A DNA stretch of 64,000 bases from Byssothecium circinans (lineage: Eukaryota; Ascomycota; Dothideomycetes; Pleosporales; Massarinaceae). Each line of letters starts with the position of its first letter. Positions within the stretch are counted from its first letter, which is position 1. Positions 1-12,220 of this stretch are shown one piece after another. The stretch is taken from NCBI GenBank assembly GCA_010015675.1, contig ML977001.1:639816-703815 (forward strand). The letters are read 5' to 3'. The translations under genes were made by a program, and so were the position numbers. The notes beneath the pieces were generated by a model. The model worked only from the letters and a program-made list of their open reading frames with translations, was not told where the DNA came from and did not search any database.

Positions 1-90
1 ACGAGTCAGGATATCGACACCGAGACAACAAGACAACAAGTCAACAACGAGACCGCAAGTCAACAACAAGACAGGACATCAACAACAAGA
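1..90. repeat. Short degenerate tandem repeat
   Basis: Three to four imperfect units of about 20 bases, each containing a variant of AAGTCAACAAC(A/G)AGAC, lie at the window edge. They fall directly downstream of the minus-strand element copy 1. The other copies are also followed by GTTGTT-rich stretches, so this may be part of the same pattern. Confidence 0.5.
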
Positions 91-350
91 AAGCTTCTTC
101 TTCAATTGACCGGCAGTGCCAGACAGCTCAATGAAAAAGGGTCGTACGACCAGTAGAAAACAAAAATTGTACCAGACCAAACGCCGAAGCGATGTGGAAG
201 CAGGACCAGTTACCGCTGTGCAATGGCACGGTCCTAACTGCGAGATCGAATTCTTGAGCTCGATCCCACCTGATGTGCTCTGTTCTCCGAAGAGATACAG
301 AGTAAAGAGAAAAAAGGTGAAGATGGGAGGGAGGGCGAGGTTTATATACT
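79..350 (-). repeat. Five-copy 5' element, copy 1
   Basis: Read on the minus strand this starts with a TATA box (341-349), then a pyrimidine-rich leader, then the blocks CCATTGCAC (219-227), ACAATTTTTGTT (about 159-170), TTTTTCATTGAG (127-138) and TTGAAGAAGAAGC (93-106). The same blocks occur in the same order in four other places in the window. A 95-codon open frame runs through it, but the other copies do not keep that frame, so I do not call it a gene. Sequence downstream (positions 1-90) is a degenerate tandem repeat of about 21 bases built around CAACAA, and the element or its host gene runs off the left edge. Function unknown. Confidence 0.6.
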
Positions 351-366
351 GCGGATTCTGAGCCAA

Positions 367-2692
367 GCGCGCTAGAGCAGGTTTGGACTAGCAGTAGCTG
401 ATGCTGACTACGTACTCGGCTGGGAGGCCGTAGGCAAGTCTTCGGGGGAAGGACACGGACGTTGTGACGTAGGGCGTTGGGGGGTGGTACCGGAGGGTTG
501 GGGCGGTGGAAGGGCGTAGAATTGTGAAGGCGGTGAAGGTGAGACGGGCGGGAACATCAACATGCTGTTACGATGGCTTCAAGGTGTATGAGATAGTCAA
601 GAGTTTCTAGCTTATGTACATAGCTTGTAAGACTGTATACAGAGGACTTTGAAGTGCGGGTTTGACAGTGATGTGAGGGACGAGACCAGCGGCCAGAAGC
701 TGTCTCCGCAGATGGCAACGTGAGGATCCAGAAGTGGGCAAGCTCTGAGGCAGTGAGGCGGAAGCATTTGTGGAAGTGTTGTATCTCAATCTGAGCGGCG
801 TTGAGCTCCTTGAGTAGATGTATGTCGCGTTCCCCCGAGACACTCGAGAGACATGCTGAGAACAAGTATGCTGAAGTTTCACTCTGCATCAACATAGCAG
901 TATCTATACGAGAACCTTCGCAGCCTACGAAGGAATGAAGATACTGAAGGAGAGGACTGATCGTAAACACAGATTTCCTTGAACAGGTGGGCAGCAGGAC
1001 CTGCACGTTCGTAGAACGATACGCTGAATTGAAGCATCACCTAAAGAGACGGCGAAAGTTTTGAACCTTGTAGTTGAAGTCACAACGCCAGCTATTCGAA
1101 CAGTAGCAGACTGACAAGGGTATAAGCACCAGTGGACCATTCCATTCACCACTTTGGATTTCATTCAACAGTGAGCCTTCGCAGCCAGTGTCACTCAATA
1201 TGTCCGCCAAACTACCGCGAGAATTTTCAGTCGGCGACGCGACGCGTAGCGAAACAATAACAACCACGGCTGAGGTAACAATAAACCACGGCCGAACAGC
1301 CTCCTTGAAAAGATCGGCTCTCAACTTTATGCACCATTGATCCCCTCATACAAGAATAGGCAAACACGGGAACAAGCCAAACACGAGACCTCGCACCCAA
1401 ACAAGCAACACGCATCGACTCAACATGACCGCAACCAACAGCTGTCCAGCATCGGAGTCGAGCCACGTCCCATGAAGAGAAAGAGAGCATGCCCAACATA
1501 CACACGCATGGCAAGCCTTACGCTGACACACATCAATCTATCGCAGAAGGCTCGTCGCCATTGTAGGAACCCGATCTCCCCCCCACGCAAGACCATCCAA
1601 AGGCTACTTTCACGATCGTATTTCCCACGTTCCTCCCTCGGCCGTACTCCACCTCGAACCGTGCTCGTCGAATTACATACACCCATGCCTATATGCTCTC
1701 AAGCACCGTCCGACTGAAAAGCGAGGCACTGCACCGGTAGCTCGAAGTTTTACAATTTCACTTGAAGTTCCCGTGTCGATGTTTGGCCTTCCGAACATGG
1801 CATCCCAAATCCACCATTTCTGGAACCCCAAAACAGCCCCAACAAGCACGTTTTTAGCGGGGGCATGTGCACTCCTCAGAGACCACTGTACGCACACAGT
1901 ACGATCGGTGCAGCTCCAAGCAGCCTTGATGAGGCTCACCTGAGTTAATATTTGCCTCAGACAACCTTGCAAGCAATGGTGTACTGCCGTTCGATCGGGT
2001 CACGCAGACGATCCGCGAATAACACAGCACACTGAATGGAACAAGATTACTGGAAGGCAACGGGCTCGAATCGACGTCACGTCCCAAGGAACTCAAGTGG
2101 AAGGCGATGACACGGTCAAACAACCGGCCTTTGCCAACAACACGCAGGAGCTGTTGTTGCAAACTAGGCGGACGCCTCTCCGGGCAGGGGAAAGCGTGTC
2201 GTAACGGGCGAGGATTAGGAAAAGCGAGAGTGGATTTGAGAGGGAATATCAGCTGCACAAAGAATGACTTGAGGAGGTGATGGATGGCCAAAGTAAAGGA
2301 GGTGAGAAGAGGAGAGATGAGGGTTGATTCTCGGCTGCTCAATGGGCGAATCTGCAATCGATTTGTTGGGTGATGTCGTGCTGTGTTTTCTGATTCAGCC
2401 GGACTAAAACGATAGGTTCATTAGCTCTGAATGTCGTTCACTCTATTACATTATAGGAGATGCATCTAGGCTTTAGTTGCCGCTTCCCTTAACCTAATCG
2501 TGTTACCAAACGGTTTAGTAAAGTGTGAGCAAGTGCAGTGAAGTAGGCACATAGAGCCCAGTCGTCTAAAATGCGAGGTTGTGCTGGTAGGGGTCACAAA
2601 CGTATAGTGCAGGAGTCCCCGACGCATCACAGGATCCCATTTCCAATGGGGTTTCCCCTTGTTTCTTTGTCTGGATAACCTAGCACTAATGT
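367..2692. other. Gene-free stretch with broken open frames
   Basis: Several open frames of 60-170 codons overlap on both strands, but none has a recognisable domain, a convincing start context or splice-linked continuation. Two minus-strand segments (about 866-950 and 1130-1207) share a short GCEGS-like translated motif, hinting at an old duplication, but the similarity is too weak to call. I see no confident gene, RNA or mobile element here. Confidence 0.4.
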
Positions 2693-4101
2693 TTATCCCT
2701 GGGAAGACCCTCCTATAAGAGCCTTTAGGCGTTCATCGCCCTCATACTGCTTCAATGCTAACTCTCGCCATTCATCCCAGCCCTGATCGACCCCGAAGAC
2801 CTGAAGGATAGCATTTGCCAATGGCAACGCACAGGCCCAATTGGACTCGAGCCCCAAACCCCAGAAGAATCTTCTCACCTTCTCATCTCCCATGTGACTT
2901 GCCAGCCCCGACCCCTTCTCGCGCAAGGCATTGCTCAATGCAACGTCTTCTGTACTAAGCGAGATATTACCTTCGCAAAGAGCCCTCATGTCGGCAGATA
3001 CGAGGGATAGCGCAAATGCCTCTCGTCGCGGAACGATACGTGCCATCTGCCAGTCGATGATGCCGGTAATATTGAGGTCTTCGTCAACCATCAGGTGATC
3101 ACCCTTATCGTCGACATGTTTCAGAAAAAAAATTGTCCGATTCTGAGGATAACTGGGTCGCATTGTCTTGCAGAAAGCGATATACCAAATAGGCATCGAT
3201 AGGAAACTGGGGATAGAGCTGACCGTCCGCAATCAGCGCTAGGTACTGCTCGGCCCAGGCCGTATAGTATGCCACCGAAGTCTCAAATGGCCCGTAGGGG
3301 TAAAGGCAGACGAATCTATCACTGGCCGTAGCAGAGACTGATGGTAGGTCTTGAGGAGACTCGACATATAGTGACCCCGCTTTAGTAAATGGATGCTTCT
3401 CCAGCTCCACAAAGATCTCGGCGAGACCCTTCCAGATCTTGGCAGTATCTCCTTGACCATCCCACGGCTTGCCTGGCAACTCCTCCATGAGAAGAAAACA
3501 GACCCCAATACCATGGTCGGTACCTTGAGACGGGATACCGAACGAGAAGGCCCGCGGAGCAGGTACTGCTGTATTCTCCAGGAACTTCAGGGTTGCATAC
3601 TCGCTGCGGATCAGGTATTCTGCAAGAGAAACGGGGAACCCGACAGCAAAGCCCGAAACCCGCGGTACTCGCATGAGCCACGAAGGGGATCCGTCACCGA
3701 AGCGAATGCGGGCGTGGTAGTTGGCACATCCCGTAAGAGCGCCTAGCCCAACAACCTTTGAAGGGTATTCGATGGTGCAGGATTTGCCATCGTTCAGGCT
3801 GGAAGCGAGGTCGCAGACTGCCTTCTCGTTGATCTGAGCACGAAGGCGGCCAATTTCGGCGACAATGAGCGCGTTGTAGGCCGCATTATCCAGGTCCTCT
3901 ATATGGGACCACAGTTAGAAAACATTGCACGAAAGTGGTAAATGACTGGGTGAAGCTTACACCGATGCTGCAATTGTGGAAGTCGCGAGACATATGGACT
4001 CCACAGAAGTACCTGCTGCACATGTCGCACCCAGCTCCTACTGCGCGTGCACTCGGTCTGCCGCACTCAGACACCGAGCAGTCAAAGAACCTCTGCACCA
4101 T
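2693..4101 (-). pseudogene. Zinc-finger/APH-type phosphotransferase, frameshifted
   Basis: The start at 4101 opens with a small Cys/His cluster (CSVSECG, CDMCSRYFC, H-HNC), then a 64-base intron (3899-3962), then a fungal phosphotransferase-family (aminoglycoside phosphotransferase / choline-kinase fold) body. The C-terminal half has the family-typical run KHVDDKGDHLMVDEDLNITG followed by IIDWQMARIVP, the region carrying the catalytic-loop and Mg-binding residues. Between the two halves the frame changes at a run of eight A on the plus strand (3127-3134): one base fewer would join them. As read, translation ends at 3105, before the catalytic part. Natural substrates of this fungal family are mostly unknown. 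The break could be a true mutation or a homopolymer sequencing error. Family assignment is firm; inactivity is inference. Confidence 0.75.
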
Positions 4102-5624
4102 TATATGATTCTGTGATGGGGAATGATATTGATGTTTGATGTGAAGAAGAAGGTGTGACTGAATGAGATGCGGAATAAGACTACTGAGGAAAGGATCAGG
4201 AGCCTGGACCCGACCCCGCGCGAGCACGGGGCACCTTTAACCGCAGCGGGATCTACAATCAGGTACGACAGTATTATTATTTGATTCTGATCTTTCAACT
4301 CTCCCATTTACGTGCTTGTGCAATCAGAACACGCGCTTCAGCCATAACCGCTGGAAGGGTTAATGTTGCCTGAATTCTAGCTACCTAGCTACGGAGGTCA
4401 GAATATATCCCGTGCCTCATCCTCCCACTACCATCAGGTCAAGCGTATCTAGCTGCTCACGCGCGCCCTGAACTGATTGAAGTTTTTAGCCAAGACGACT
4501 CAGGTTTCCTCAGCGGGATTGAGGGCAGCTCTATGGGCGGGCTTGTAGCCTTACGTTTCAAACATCGGTGCAGTTTTGCGAGCTTGTTCGGCCCCGCTTC
4601 TACACAGTTCATCAATGATCAGGCGGGTGGCGGTCTTTAATACGGGCCCTCTTATAATGTTTGAGACGACCTTCTGGATTGAGAGGCGTGCAGACGTAGT
4701 ATGCAGCCCTCTTTCTCAACCGCCAGTTACCAGGGAGCAACTTGATTAAATCAGTCCATGGTCACGCGATCCATCTCAGATATTTTAGACATCAGTGTCT
4801 ACCCTGCAAGATCACAATTGCGGACGGGAAACGCCGGGCGCTCATGGGAAATGAGTTCGAGATCGAAGGCATCCTCTCGAGGTGAATTTTCTCACAGCAA
4901 TGTTTACCAACTAGATGGAAGAAAGATAGAATGTAGAGAAACTGTAAATCAAAATGTGATGAAAATGTAGGCTAGAGGTCGGCGCTAACTGTATCGAGAC
5001 TAGCCGCACCGAATGATCTGTCGGAAAGGCCGACGATTGCTACACGTCGTCCAACTGGGCAATTCGAAGCTTACACGCCTATCTTCACACCCACCGGTAT
5101 AAACGACATGCTGGGACGAATGCTGATAGGATACAGAAACGGATTTCGAGGAGCCAGCACAACCCGTCCATCACGAAATGCATGCGCACCGTTGTGGCCC
5201 TCGATAAAAAGCATCATCAAGTCTTCCATACGAAAATCGCCTCTTCACTCTTGATTGCTGCTGATCCCAGCCTAGCGCATACTGTACCCCATTTCTTTGG
5301 CCCTCGTCTTATCTCGGAGCTATCCCGATCCTGGGTGCACCTTGCCCCTCCTCTCAAGTGTAACAGGTCAATTCACGCAGATCTACCTCAGCGACGGACA
5401 AATTGCCAAGATGTACAATTATGGTGGCGCTCTTGGGACGTTGCAGTGCCCGTTCGGGGCAGGAGCTTAGGTTACCATGTGCATGGTTGCAGGGGAGCTT
5501 GTACGCCTCGAACATCTTCCCGCAGCGTACAAAAGGTGCGCGTGTGCCGTGTTGGCCTCTGAATCTTCGCACGATTTCGTTGCGCTTGTCCAGCTTTTAG
5601 GATTTCAGGGACAGCTTTGCAAGT
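4102..5624. other. Intergenic stretch, nothing identified
   Basis: This lies between the kinase-like gene (minus) and the permease (plus), so it should contain both promoters. Open frames at 4758-4970 and 5182-5572 overlap on opposite strands and lack domains or sensible starts. No repeat or RNA gene was recognised. Confidence 0.4.
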
Positions 5625-7371
5625 ATGAGTGACAAGCACGGCCACATCGAGCCAGTGGGCGTCAATATGGTAGACACAGGCGTGCATGGCGATGAAAAGA
5701 GGTCAACTGGTCGGCGCCGCAGCTCTGCCGTCGCTCCAGAAGTGCTGGCTGGCGAGATCTTCGACGACCGCTATGAGACGACGAAGAGAGGCTTGAAGTC
5801 GCGGTAAAGCCTACTCTTCAATTGGGCCCCAGCGCATACTGACACGCAACTTTAGACACGCTCAGATGATTGCGCTGGGAGGTACAATTGGCACAGGCCT
5901 GTTCGTTGGATCCGGCCAAACCCTCTCTCGTGGAGGTCCTGCTTTCATCGTCGGCTCGTACTGCTTCGTCTCCTTCCTCATATTCTGCGTCGTTTCCGGA
6001 ATCGTCGAAGTCGCCGCCTATCTTCCCACACCTGGATCATCGATGAACCTGTTCGGCTACCGCTACGTTTCACGGTCATTGGGCTTCGCCATGGGCTGGC
6101 TGTATTTCTATTCCCTCGGTATATTGGTTCCTTACGAAATCACGGCTGCCGGTTTGGTCATCGAATACTGGAGTTCGCCAGTCAACATCGCTGTGTGGGT
6201 CACAATCATGATTGTGGTTATTGTTGGTCTGAACGCTCTTCCGGTGAAATTCTATGGGGAAACGGAATTTTGGTTTGCCGGCACAAAGGTCATTATGATG
6301 ACAGGATTGCTGATCCTCAGCTTCATACTTTTCTGGGGCGGAGGTCCGGACCACGACCGACTCGGCTTCAGATACTGGAAGCATCCAGGCGCGGCAAATA
6401 CGTACTTAGCGGACGGCAACACAGGTCGCTTTCTCGCGCTGCTGTCCACGCTTGTGCTGTCTGCCTTCCCGTTCACCTTTGCGCCAGAATTACTGATCGC
6501 CACTGGAGGTGAGATGCAGAGTCCGAGACGTAATCTGCCCACCGCTGCTCGACGCTACATTTACCGCCTCATCTTCTTCTACATCGGCTGCGTCCTCGCC
6601 ATCTCAGTGACCTGTCCATCCGATGACCCGGCACTCACTTCCGGAGGTGCTGGTGCCGGTGCATCCGCTTTCGTCGTGGGTATCAAGAACGCCGGCATTC
6701 CCGTTCTCGACTCGATTATCAACGCCGGTATCATTCTGTCCGCTTGGTCATCTGGAAACTCATTCCTGTACCTTTCATCCAGATCTCTCTATTCGCTGGC
6801 CCTCTCTGGCAACGCTCCTCGTATATTCAAGACATGCACAAAGTCGGGCGTCCCGTACCCTGCTGTCATAGCATCGTCTCTCTTCTGCGCCCTCGCATAC
6901 CTCAATGTTGCTTCCTCCGGAGCCGTTGTATTCAATTGGTTTATCTCTCTTACTAATACTGCAGGCTTTATTTCTTGGATCTGTTGCGGCATCGTCTACT
7001 TGCGTTTTCGCAAAGCCCGCGAAGCCCAGAACATACCGCTCTCCGACCTGCCCTACAAAAACAAGATCGGTCGTGCCGGAGCTATTATGTCCATCACCGG
7101 CTTTACATTCCTCTGTCTCATCAATGGGTTCAATGTTTTCTGGCCGCAGAACTGGAGCGCCTCGAACTTCCTCACTGCGTATATTGGTATCCCAATCTTC
7201 CTGGGCATTTACTTCGGACACCGAATTTATGCGTGGAGTGATCCGTGGGCGCATCATCCGTTGGACGTGGACTTGCAAACGGGTATGGAGCAAGTGTTGG
7301 CCGATGAGACGCCGGCGAGAGATAGGAGTGGAGAGAAGTGGTATATGAAGGTGAAGCGGATTTGGGAATGA
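5625..7371 (+). CDS. Amino acid permease, YAT family
   Basis: Two exons, 5625-5803 and 5856-7371, joined over a 52-base intron (donor GTAAAG, acceptor TTTAG) that restores LKSR-HAQMIALGG, give 564 residues, normal for the yeast amino acid transporter family. The N-terminal tail is hydrophilic and cytosolic. The first membrane helix carries the signature GGTIGTGLFVGSGQ, followed by SRGGPA, and about twelve hydrophobic segments follow. The conserved loop ELLIATGGEMQSPRRNLP lies mid-protein. It should be a proton-coupled plasma-membrane importer of amino acids. The closest flavours are the proline and dicarboxylic-acid permease groups, but substrate cannot be fixed from sequence. Neighbours are unrelated. 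Very confident on family. Confidence 0.93.
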
Positions 7372-8309
7372 TTTGTAGAACATGGATATGCTGTAAGGTT
7401 GGAAGTCACTAGGTCACACTAGAATTTGATGCCACGTATCTTTCACGTACATTATTCTTTGGAGATCGGAGTACTATGTTGTCTCTATATGATTGATACT
7501 TCTCCATTGGTGCAGTATTAGGTCCAAGAATTTGTCGTCCTTTGTTTTCGGTACGTTTAGCATTGCTACGCAGCGATCTCCCCGGTCTACCGTTTTCCAT
7601 TTTCCTCTGATTCTCGTCAGCAATGTTTGTCTGATCTGAATACGGCAAATTCGGCCAGTATCTAAATGCCAACCATCTACATGCTCGAAAGCCCTTTGGC
7701 CTTGTTGGCAACACCCGCAAATGAGAGAACTGCTGAAGGTTGTTCTCGTCTATCGAGCTTTTAATACGATACATTCGCGTATCGCAATAGGTTTAGATTT
7801 GTAGTGTGACTCTCGTGCAGGGTTCCAAAGTTCCATGTTGCTCATCCTGTGATTGATTCTTGACGAACGCGTCTTAGGATGCAGTTCTTATCATGGAACT
7901 ATGAATGCAGCAGAGTAGTCACATCATTGAAGAGCACAACATCGCATTGGTACGTTCTATCTATCTACTGGAGCTCTCATTTCCCCAATACATCTTGAGA
8001 CGTGCATATGCAAAGGCTGACCGCACCGGGCTTCCCTCGTGGTCTGAGGACAACAACAACATGTAACTATACCAATCCATACAAGTCGAAGGAACCTTTT
8101 CCCGAGGTACAGACTCATTGAGCTTCGTCTGGTGTATTCCTCGGTCCTGAGGCAAAAACGGCAACACCACAGCACGTACACCAACCGCCACCAAGGTCCG
8201 CCTCTCACCTCCACCTCCACCGCCACCCAAGCACCCGCGCCTCATCACACACGGACCCTTTTACTCACGTGCTCGCTTCGCGGCCCGACGCTAGCGTGGA
8301 GGCCTCAAG
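7372..8309. other. Intergenic stretch
   Basis: The permease 3' region is followed by sequence with no supported gene. A minus-strand open frame at 7409-7774 has no domain and lies where the permease 3'UTR and terminator would be expected. The right part should be the promoter of whatever element copy 2 at 8310 belongs to. Confidence 0.4.
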
Positions 8310-8610
8310 TATATAAAGCTTCTCCCTCCCTCCTTCTTCCTCTTTTCTTCTTCAGCGGCGGGCCACATTCCTTTTTTTGTTTGGGCGTTTTTTTTAACCG
8401 GTCCGCCGCTCCCTAGCATTGTTTCGCGCTCAAGAATGCGATCAATGGCTCGTCGAATCATACCCATTGCACGCCGGGGTTTTTGGTTCCGAGTTGGACT
8501 CGATCTTCCTTGTGAAGATGTACCACTAGAACAATTTTTGTTGTCTACCACCTTATCTTTTTTCGTTGAGCGCATCAGCCTGTCTGGTGCCTTGAAGAAG
8601 AAGTTCTTGC
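8310..8610 (+). repeat. Five-copy 5' element, copy 2
   Basis: TATATAAA (8310-8317), a CT-rich leader, CCCATTGCAC (8463-8472), ACAATTTTTGTT (8531-8542), TTTTTTCGTTGAG (8558-8570) and CTTGAAGAAGAAG (8591-8603) occur in the standard order. An 86-codon frame beginning at 8436 crosses it, but the blocks are read in a different frame than in copy 1. A GTTGTTGTTG run follows at about 8757. Downstream lies broken coding sequence. Confidence 0.65.
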
Positions 8611-8699
8611 TTGTGATGTTGTGGTGTGCTTGGTGTTTTGGAGGTGAGGTCGCTGCCTTTGTTTACCTTTGTGTGTGGACGCGTTTTGGGAAATGACGC

Positions 8700-10420
8700 A
8701 TGTTGCTTCCACGCAAGTGCCAAAAGCTGGCACGCCGTCAGTCTCACGATAGTATTTGTTGTTGTTGTAGTCGCCGCGAGCCTCCTATGGTGTTCCTTAT
8801 GAGTTGCCGTCACACTGCGCAGGCGCCTCGAGCAGCCAATATCGACCTCGCTGCGCAGAACGTGCGTATGCTACGGCGTCTCTGCAATGTAAAATGAGAT
8901 GTGTGGAAGTGCTTGAATCTTTCAAGAAGCGTCAGATGCCATCCCTCGTGAAGAAGAAGCTGCTCGTGAACTTGCCCTTGCCGACAACGCGCACGTCGTC
9001 CAGCAAGCCCTTAGAGCGATCATCGTGATAATACGAAGACCTTCTGGCATACGGGATCTATTATCGAGCTCCTATGCGAAACCTCCATACACGCTGCTGG
9101 AGAGTCGGGCAATCCATTGCCTGCCATCCTCTATCCTGTCCGCTCTGCCCTCAAATATCGCGACAGCCAGCTGTTCCCGCGCCAGCTCCGGCACTAGACA
9201 AGAGTCTTCAAGGAGTTTAGTTCTTTGGTTCATGCTTGGGATATTTGCTTCTCTCTTCTTGCTGCTCTGCGTAGTGTCCTCGAAGCAAATTCTCTCAGCA
9301 AAGCTGCTGGCTGCTCTCGCCCACTTCGTGGCGCCCGAGGCCTTCAACGCCAGCCTCACCTAGTCGAAGCGCCTGATCTGTATGATCACATTGTAAAGGT
9401 CCTTTATACTCCTGCTGTGCCAACCGTTCGTACTGTGCCCTCTGTAGCAAGCCGTTGCAATCTACCCAGCATGTGTAATTCCATCCTCTCGTGCAGGTTC
9501 TTCACCTCATCCACATCAAGATCTTGCAATTTCATTATCTCTTTGTTCCTATTCCTGTCCTTCTAGTATCCTTCGCGTTTCCTCCTGCCTGCTGTATGCT
9601 CCCCGAAGAATTGCTGCTCGCGAGCTCGTCAGAATCTTGCGCCCACTCGAGGACCTTCAACGCCTACTTCGACGAGCTTACGAGACCTAATGGCGTTTAA
9701 ATCAAAAGACACCCCACGTATTCTGAAAATTTCATTACGAGGCTTTCCATGCCCGTCGAGGAATCGCCGCTCGCGACTCTGTTCGACGCGTCGACCCACC
9801 ACACCTTCGCCACCCACCTCCCCCACACCCTCGAGTTTCAGGCCCTACAAAGCACCTTCTCATTTCCAATCATTCTTACTCATTCCTTCAGCCTGTTATA
9901 CGCCACAATAAGACTCGCTGCTCGCCAACGAGCCCGTCGCCCTCACATACGTCCTTCGCCGCCGTCAGCTGCCTTCTTGAAACTCCCATCACGACCACAG
10001 GCCCGAGCCCCACGGGGCAAAAAACAACGAGGAAAGGCGGAAGGAAGCTACACCATGCTGTTGCGCCCGCTGCCAGTGTCCTCAGCCAAATTCTTGCGTC
10101 TGAGCCCGTTTCGCTCACATTCTACGCAACCCCCAAGCCGTCTTCGACCTAAAGCTCAAGGTGACTACGAACCTCCACCAGCTTGACGATATACTGACCC
10201 AAATCAGAATGAACAGTGATTTCACATACCTCCTACGAGCGCTGCCCGCCTCCCAAGCGAAGACCCGTCCTGAAACCTGTCCATGCATCGCATGCCTTTT
10301 GTCCCTCGATCCCGGCCGACACAAGCTCACGAGCATCCGCTACAACCAATATACTTGAGGAGGTGGTTTCTCTTTTCATACTCGATCCCATTATCCACAA
10401 GCTACTGCTACCGTAACGAA
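8700..10420 (+). pseudogene. Decayed coding tract downstream of element copy 2
   Basis: Coding-like stretches appear in changing frames. Around 8940-9030 the translation contains EEEAARELALADNAHVVQQA; around 9030-9200 another frame reads through SIIELLCETSIHAAGESGNP; around 9225-9420 a third gives LVEAPDLYDHIVKVLYTP. A motif resembling [RE]-x-[IE]-A-A-R-[ED] recurs at about 8950, 9604, 9757 and 9906. A second pair, LLANEPVALTY (about 9914-9952) and ILASEPVSLTF (about 10087-10122), is clearly related at DNA level too. I take this as a multi-exon gene or tandem gene fragments broken by indels. Unannotated introns could explain part of the frame changes. No family was recognised. Confidence 0.45.
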
Positions 10421-10758
10421 TCAGTTGACAAGTTCTTCCTGAAGATCGAGCGCACGATGACGAGTCCGGATACGGTTTGCGGGAGCTTCTGCCAGCTACA
10501 GAGCGGTAGAAGACGGCGAGAGATATTACAGATGGAATAAGAAGAGATAGGATCTACAATCAGGGTGATGTGTCGCGCATAATCGTTTGGGAAGTGGGCG
10601 GGAAGGCGCACGTCGAAGTCCTTTCTAGAGTCCGCAGGTGCTGTCTCTTGTGAGGAAACATACTGAAACACAAAAGGCTGTTTGATATGCTGAGGGAAGT
10701 CTGGGCCCTTTGGATGTGAGTTGGAAGCTGTTGAGGCATAGCCCTTCGTGATTTTCAA
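10408..10758 (-). CDS. Possible hypothetical protein
   Basis: An uninterrupted 116-codon frame with even, protein-like composition contains the stretch FDVRLPAHFPNDYARHITLI. It overlaps the 3' edge of the plus-strand decayed tract. A further minus-strand open frame at 10983-11252 could be an upstream exon, but I could not find a convincing splice link. No family was recognised and no promoter element stands out. It may be an isolated exon, a remnant, or chance. Confidence 0.2.
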   Translation of the reverse strand: MKITKGYASTASNSHPKGPDFPQHIKQPFVFQYVSSQETAPADSRKDFDVRLPAHFPNDYARHITLIVDPISSYSICNISRRLLPLCSWQKLPQTVSGLVIVRSIFRKNLSTDSLR

Positions 10759-10759
10759 T

Positions 10760-11978
10760 CTGCCCAGCGGTTGAGTGCATGTTTACAATGCGAGCTTTAC
10801 TGTACCTTCATGTACTTTAGAATGGAGCCCTCTCCCTCTTTTCTTGATTCTTGTATGTTTGATATGGTTTGTGGTCCCGTTTACGAGGTGGAAGCTGCTA
10901 TGGAGTCAGAGTAGGCAGACTGCATGTATTGCGAGAGTCACTGGTCTGATTCATCGATGACATGATTCAATGAAGCAGTACTTTACATACAGGTATATTT
11001 GAAGTTCTTTGGTTTGGGGAGAGCTGCCCGTACGCCGTGCGATCTGGAGCCGCACAGTATGAAAATTGTATCGGGAATGCCAGACAGTAGCCCGTCTACG
11101 AAACTGTTTTTGAACGATAACAAAGAGATGTTAAAGTAGGAATACATACGTATATAGACCTCTACGCTACTTTTGGACATGTCTTGCTGCAATGTGGCGG
11201 GATTTGGGCCGCCGGTGCGACAGCGACCGTTCACTGTCGGAAGCGCACTCACGGCGAAGGCTCCTCTCCCAATCGTGTAGCGCGTGCCTTGGTTCCCATG
11301 ATTATCCTTCTAATATCTTTTTGGCCTTTTAGAAGATGATCAATGTTGTCTTGTGGGAAGAACATGTATGCTATGCAGAATATCGCAACCCAAACATTTG
11401 CCAGACTCGCCGCGCGCAGGTCCAACATTCAAAGCCTCATTCCACCCTCTCATTAAGAGAAGCCTCAAATGGACCTTTCAAAGACTACTGCGAGAGCCTC
11501 ATGCCTTCTATATGCATGTCCTCTGTGCCGAACGCAAGATTCCATCCCGCTGTTTCACCCGCAGCTGCGCGCGCCGCCACCTTCGTGAAGCAGCACAACA
11601 TACTCTCACGCACAATGCATAAAAAATCTCTACTATGACATCAATAGTATCACTGTACATGCTTGATCGCAACAATCTCGACTGCACCCCAAAATGCACT
11701 CCCAAACCTTCACCACCATCGCCCGTCGTCATCCCATCTCGCTGCCCTCTCCCCATCCCAGCCACTGCACCTTCCCCAGACAGCTGCCCAAAGTCAAAAC
11801 AACACGTCATACCCACGTCAAATCCCTCCCGCAGCTTGACTCACACCTTCGTCATCACCCTCACCCACCCCTTTGGACCAGTCGGCGCCCTTCTCTAGCC
11901 TTCCAGCCGACGTTCGACCGTCGCTTCGCATACTGTCTGAGCTTCCTTCGCTTAGCAAATTGTCCGTGCTTCCTCTAC
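10760..11978. other. Stretch without a confident gene
   Basis: Overlapping short frames on both strands occupy this region, including 11336-11638 (plus) and 10983-11252 (minus). None has a domain or consistent exon joins. The Ser/Pro-rich plus-strand frames around 11640-11900 look like low-complexity sequence upstream of element copy 3. Confidence 0.3.
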
Positions 11979-12220
11979 TATATAAGCCAGCTGCCCTCTT
12001 GCACTCCTTCTCTCTCCTCAGACTCGACCGCATGATCAAGAAGATGCGGTACACTTCAGGGGTGACGCCCCTGGGAATTTTTGCTTTCGCGGGTCGAGTG
12101 GTTGCTTCGAAGAGTTTGCCTTCGTGCTTGCTCTTTGTTGAGCTTCCGCTCGGCCCATTCTCTCTCTCTCTTTTTCGTTGAGTACTCTCTGCTGTTGCTG
12201 GAGACTTGAAGAAGAAGCTT
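11979..12220 (+). repeat. Five-copy 5' element, copy 3 (most diverged)
   Basis: TATATAAG (11979-11986), a CT-rich leader, TTTTTCGTTGAG (12171-12182) and CTTGAAGAAGAAG (12205-12217) are present. The CATTGCAC block is not recognisable, and an AATTTTTG block lies earlier than usual (about 12076). A TTGTTATTGTTGTTGTTG run follows at about 12318. TATA-to-GAAGAAGAAG spacing (about 226 bases) is within the range of the other copies. Confidence 0.5.

Noticed and set aside
79..366. Reading the five-copy element as a small secreted-peptide gene family (LKKK motif)
   Set aside because: The peptides share only the last few residues; spacing between blocks varies by non-multiples of three and the blocks fall in different frames.
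866..1207. Possible diverged duplication with GCEGS-like motif
   Set aside because: Only a short shared stretch; alignment beyond it is not better than chance by eye.
4758..5572. Open frames upstream of the permease
   Set aside because: They overlap on opposite strands, lack domains and cannot be joined by sensible introns.
7409..7774. Minus-strand 121-codon open frame after the permease
   Set aside because: No domain or start context, unusual composition, and it lies where the permease 3'UTR is expected.
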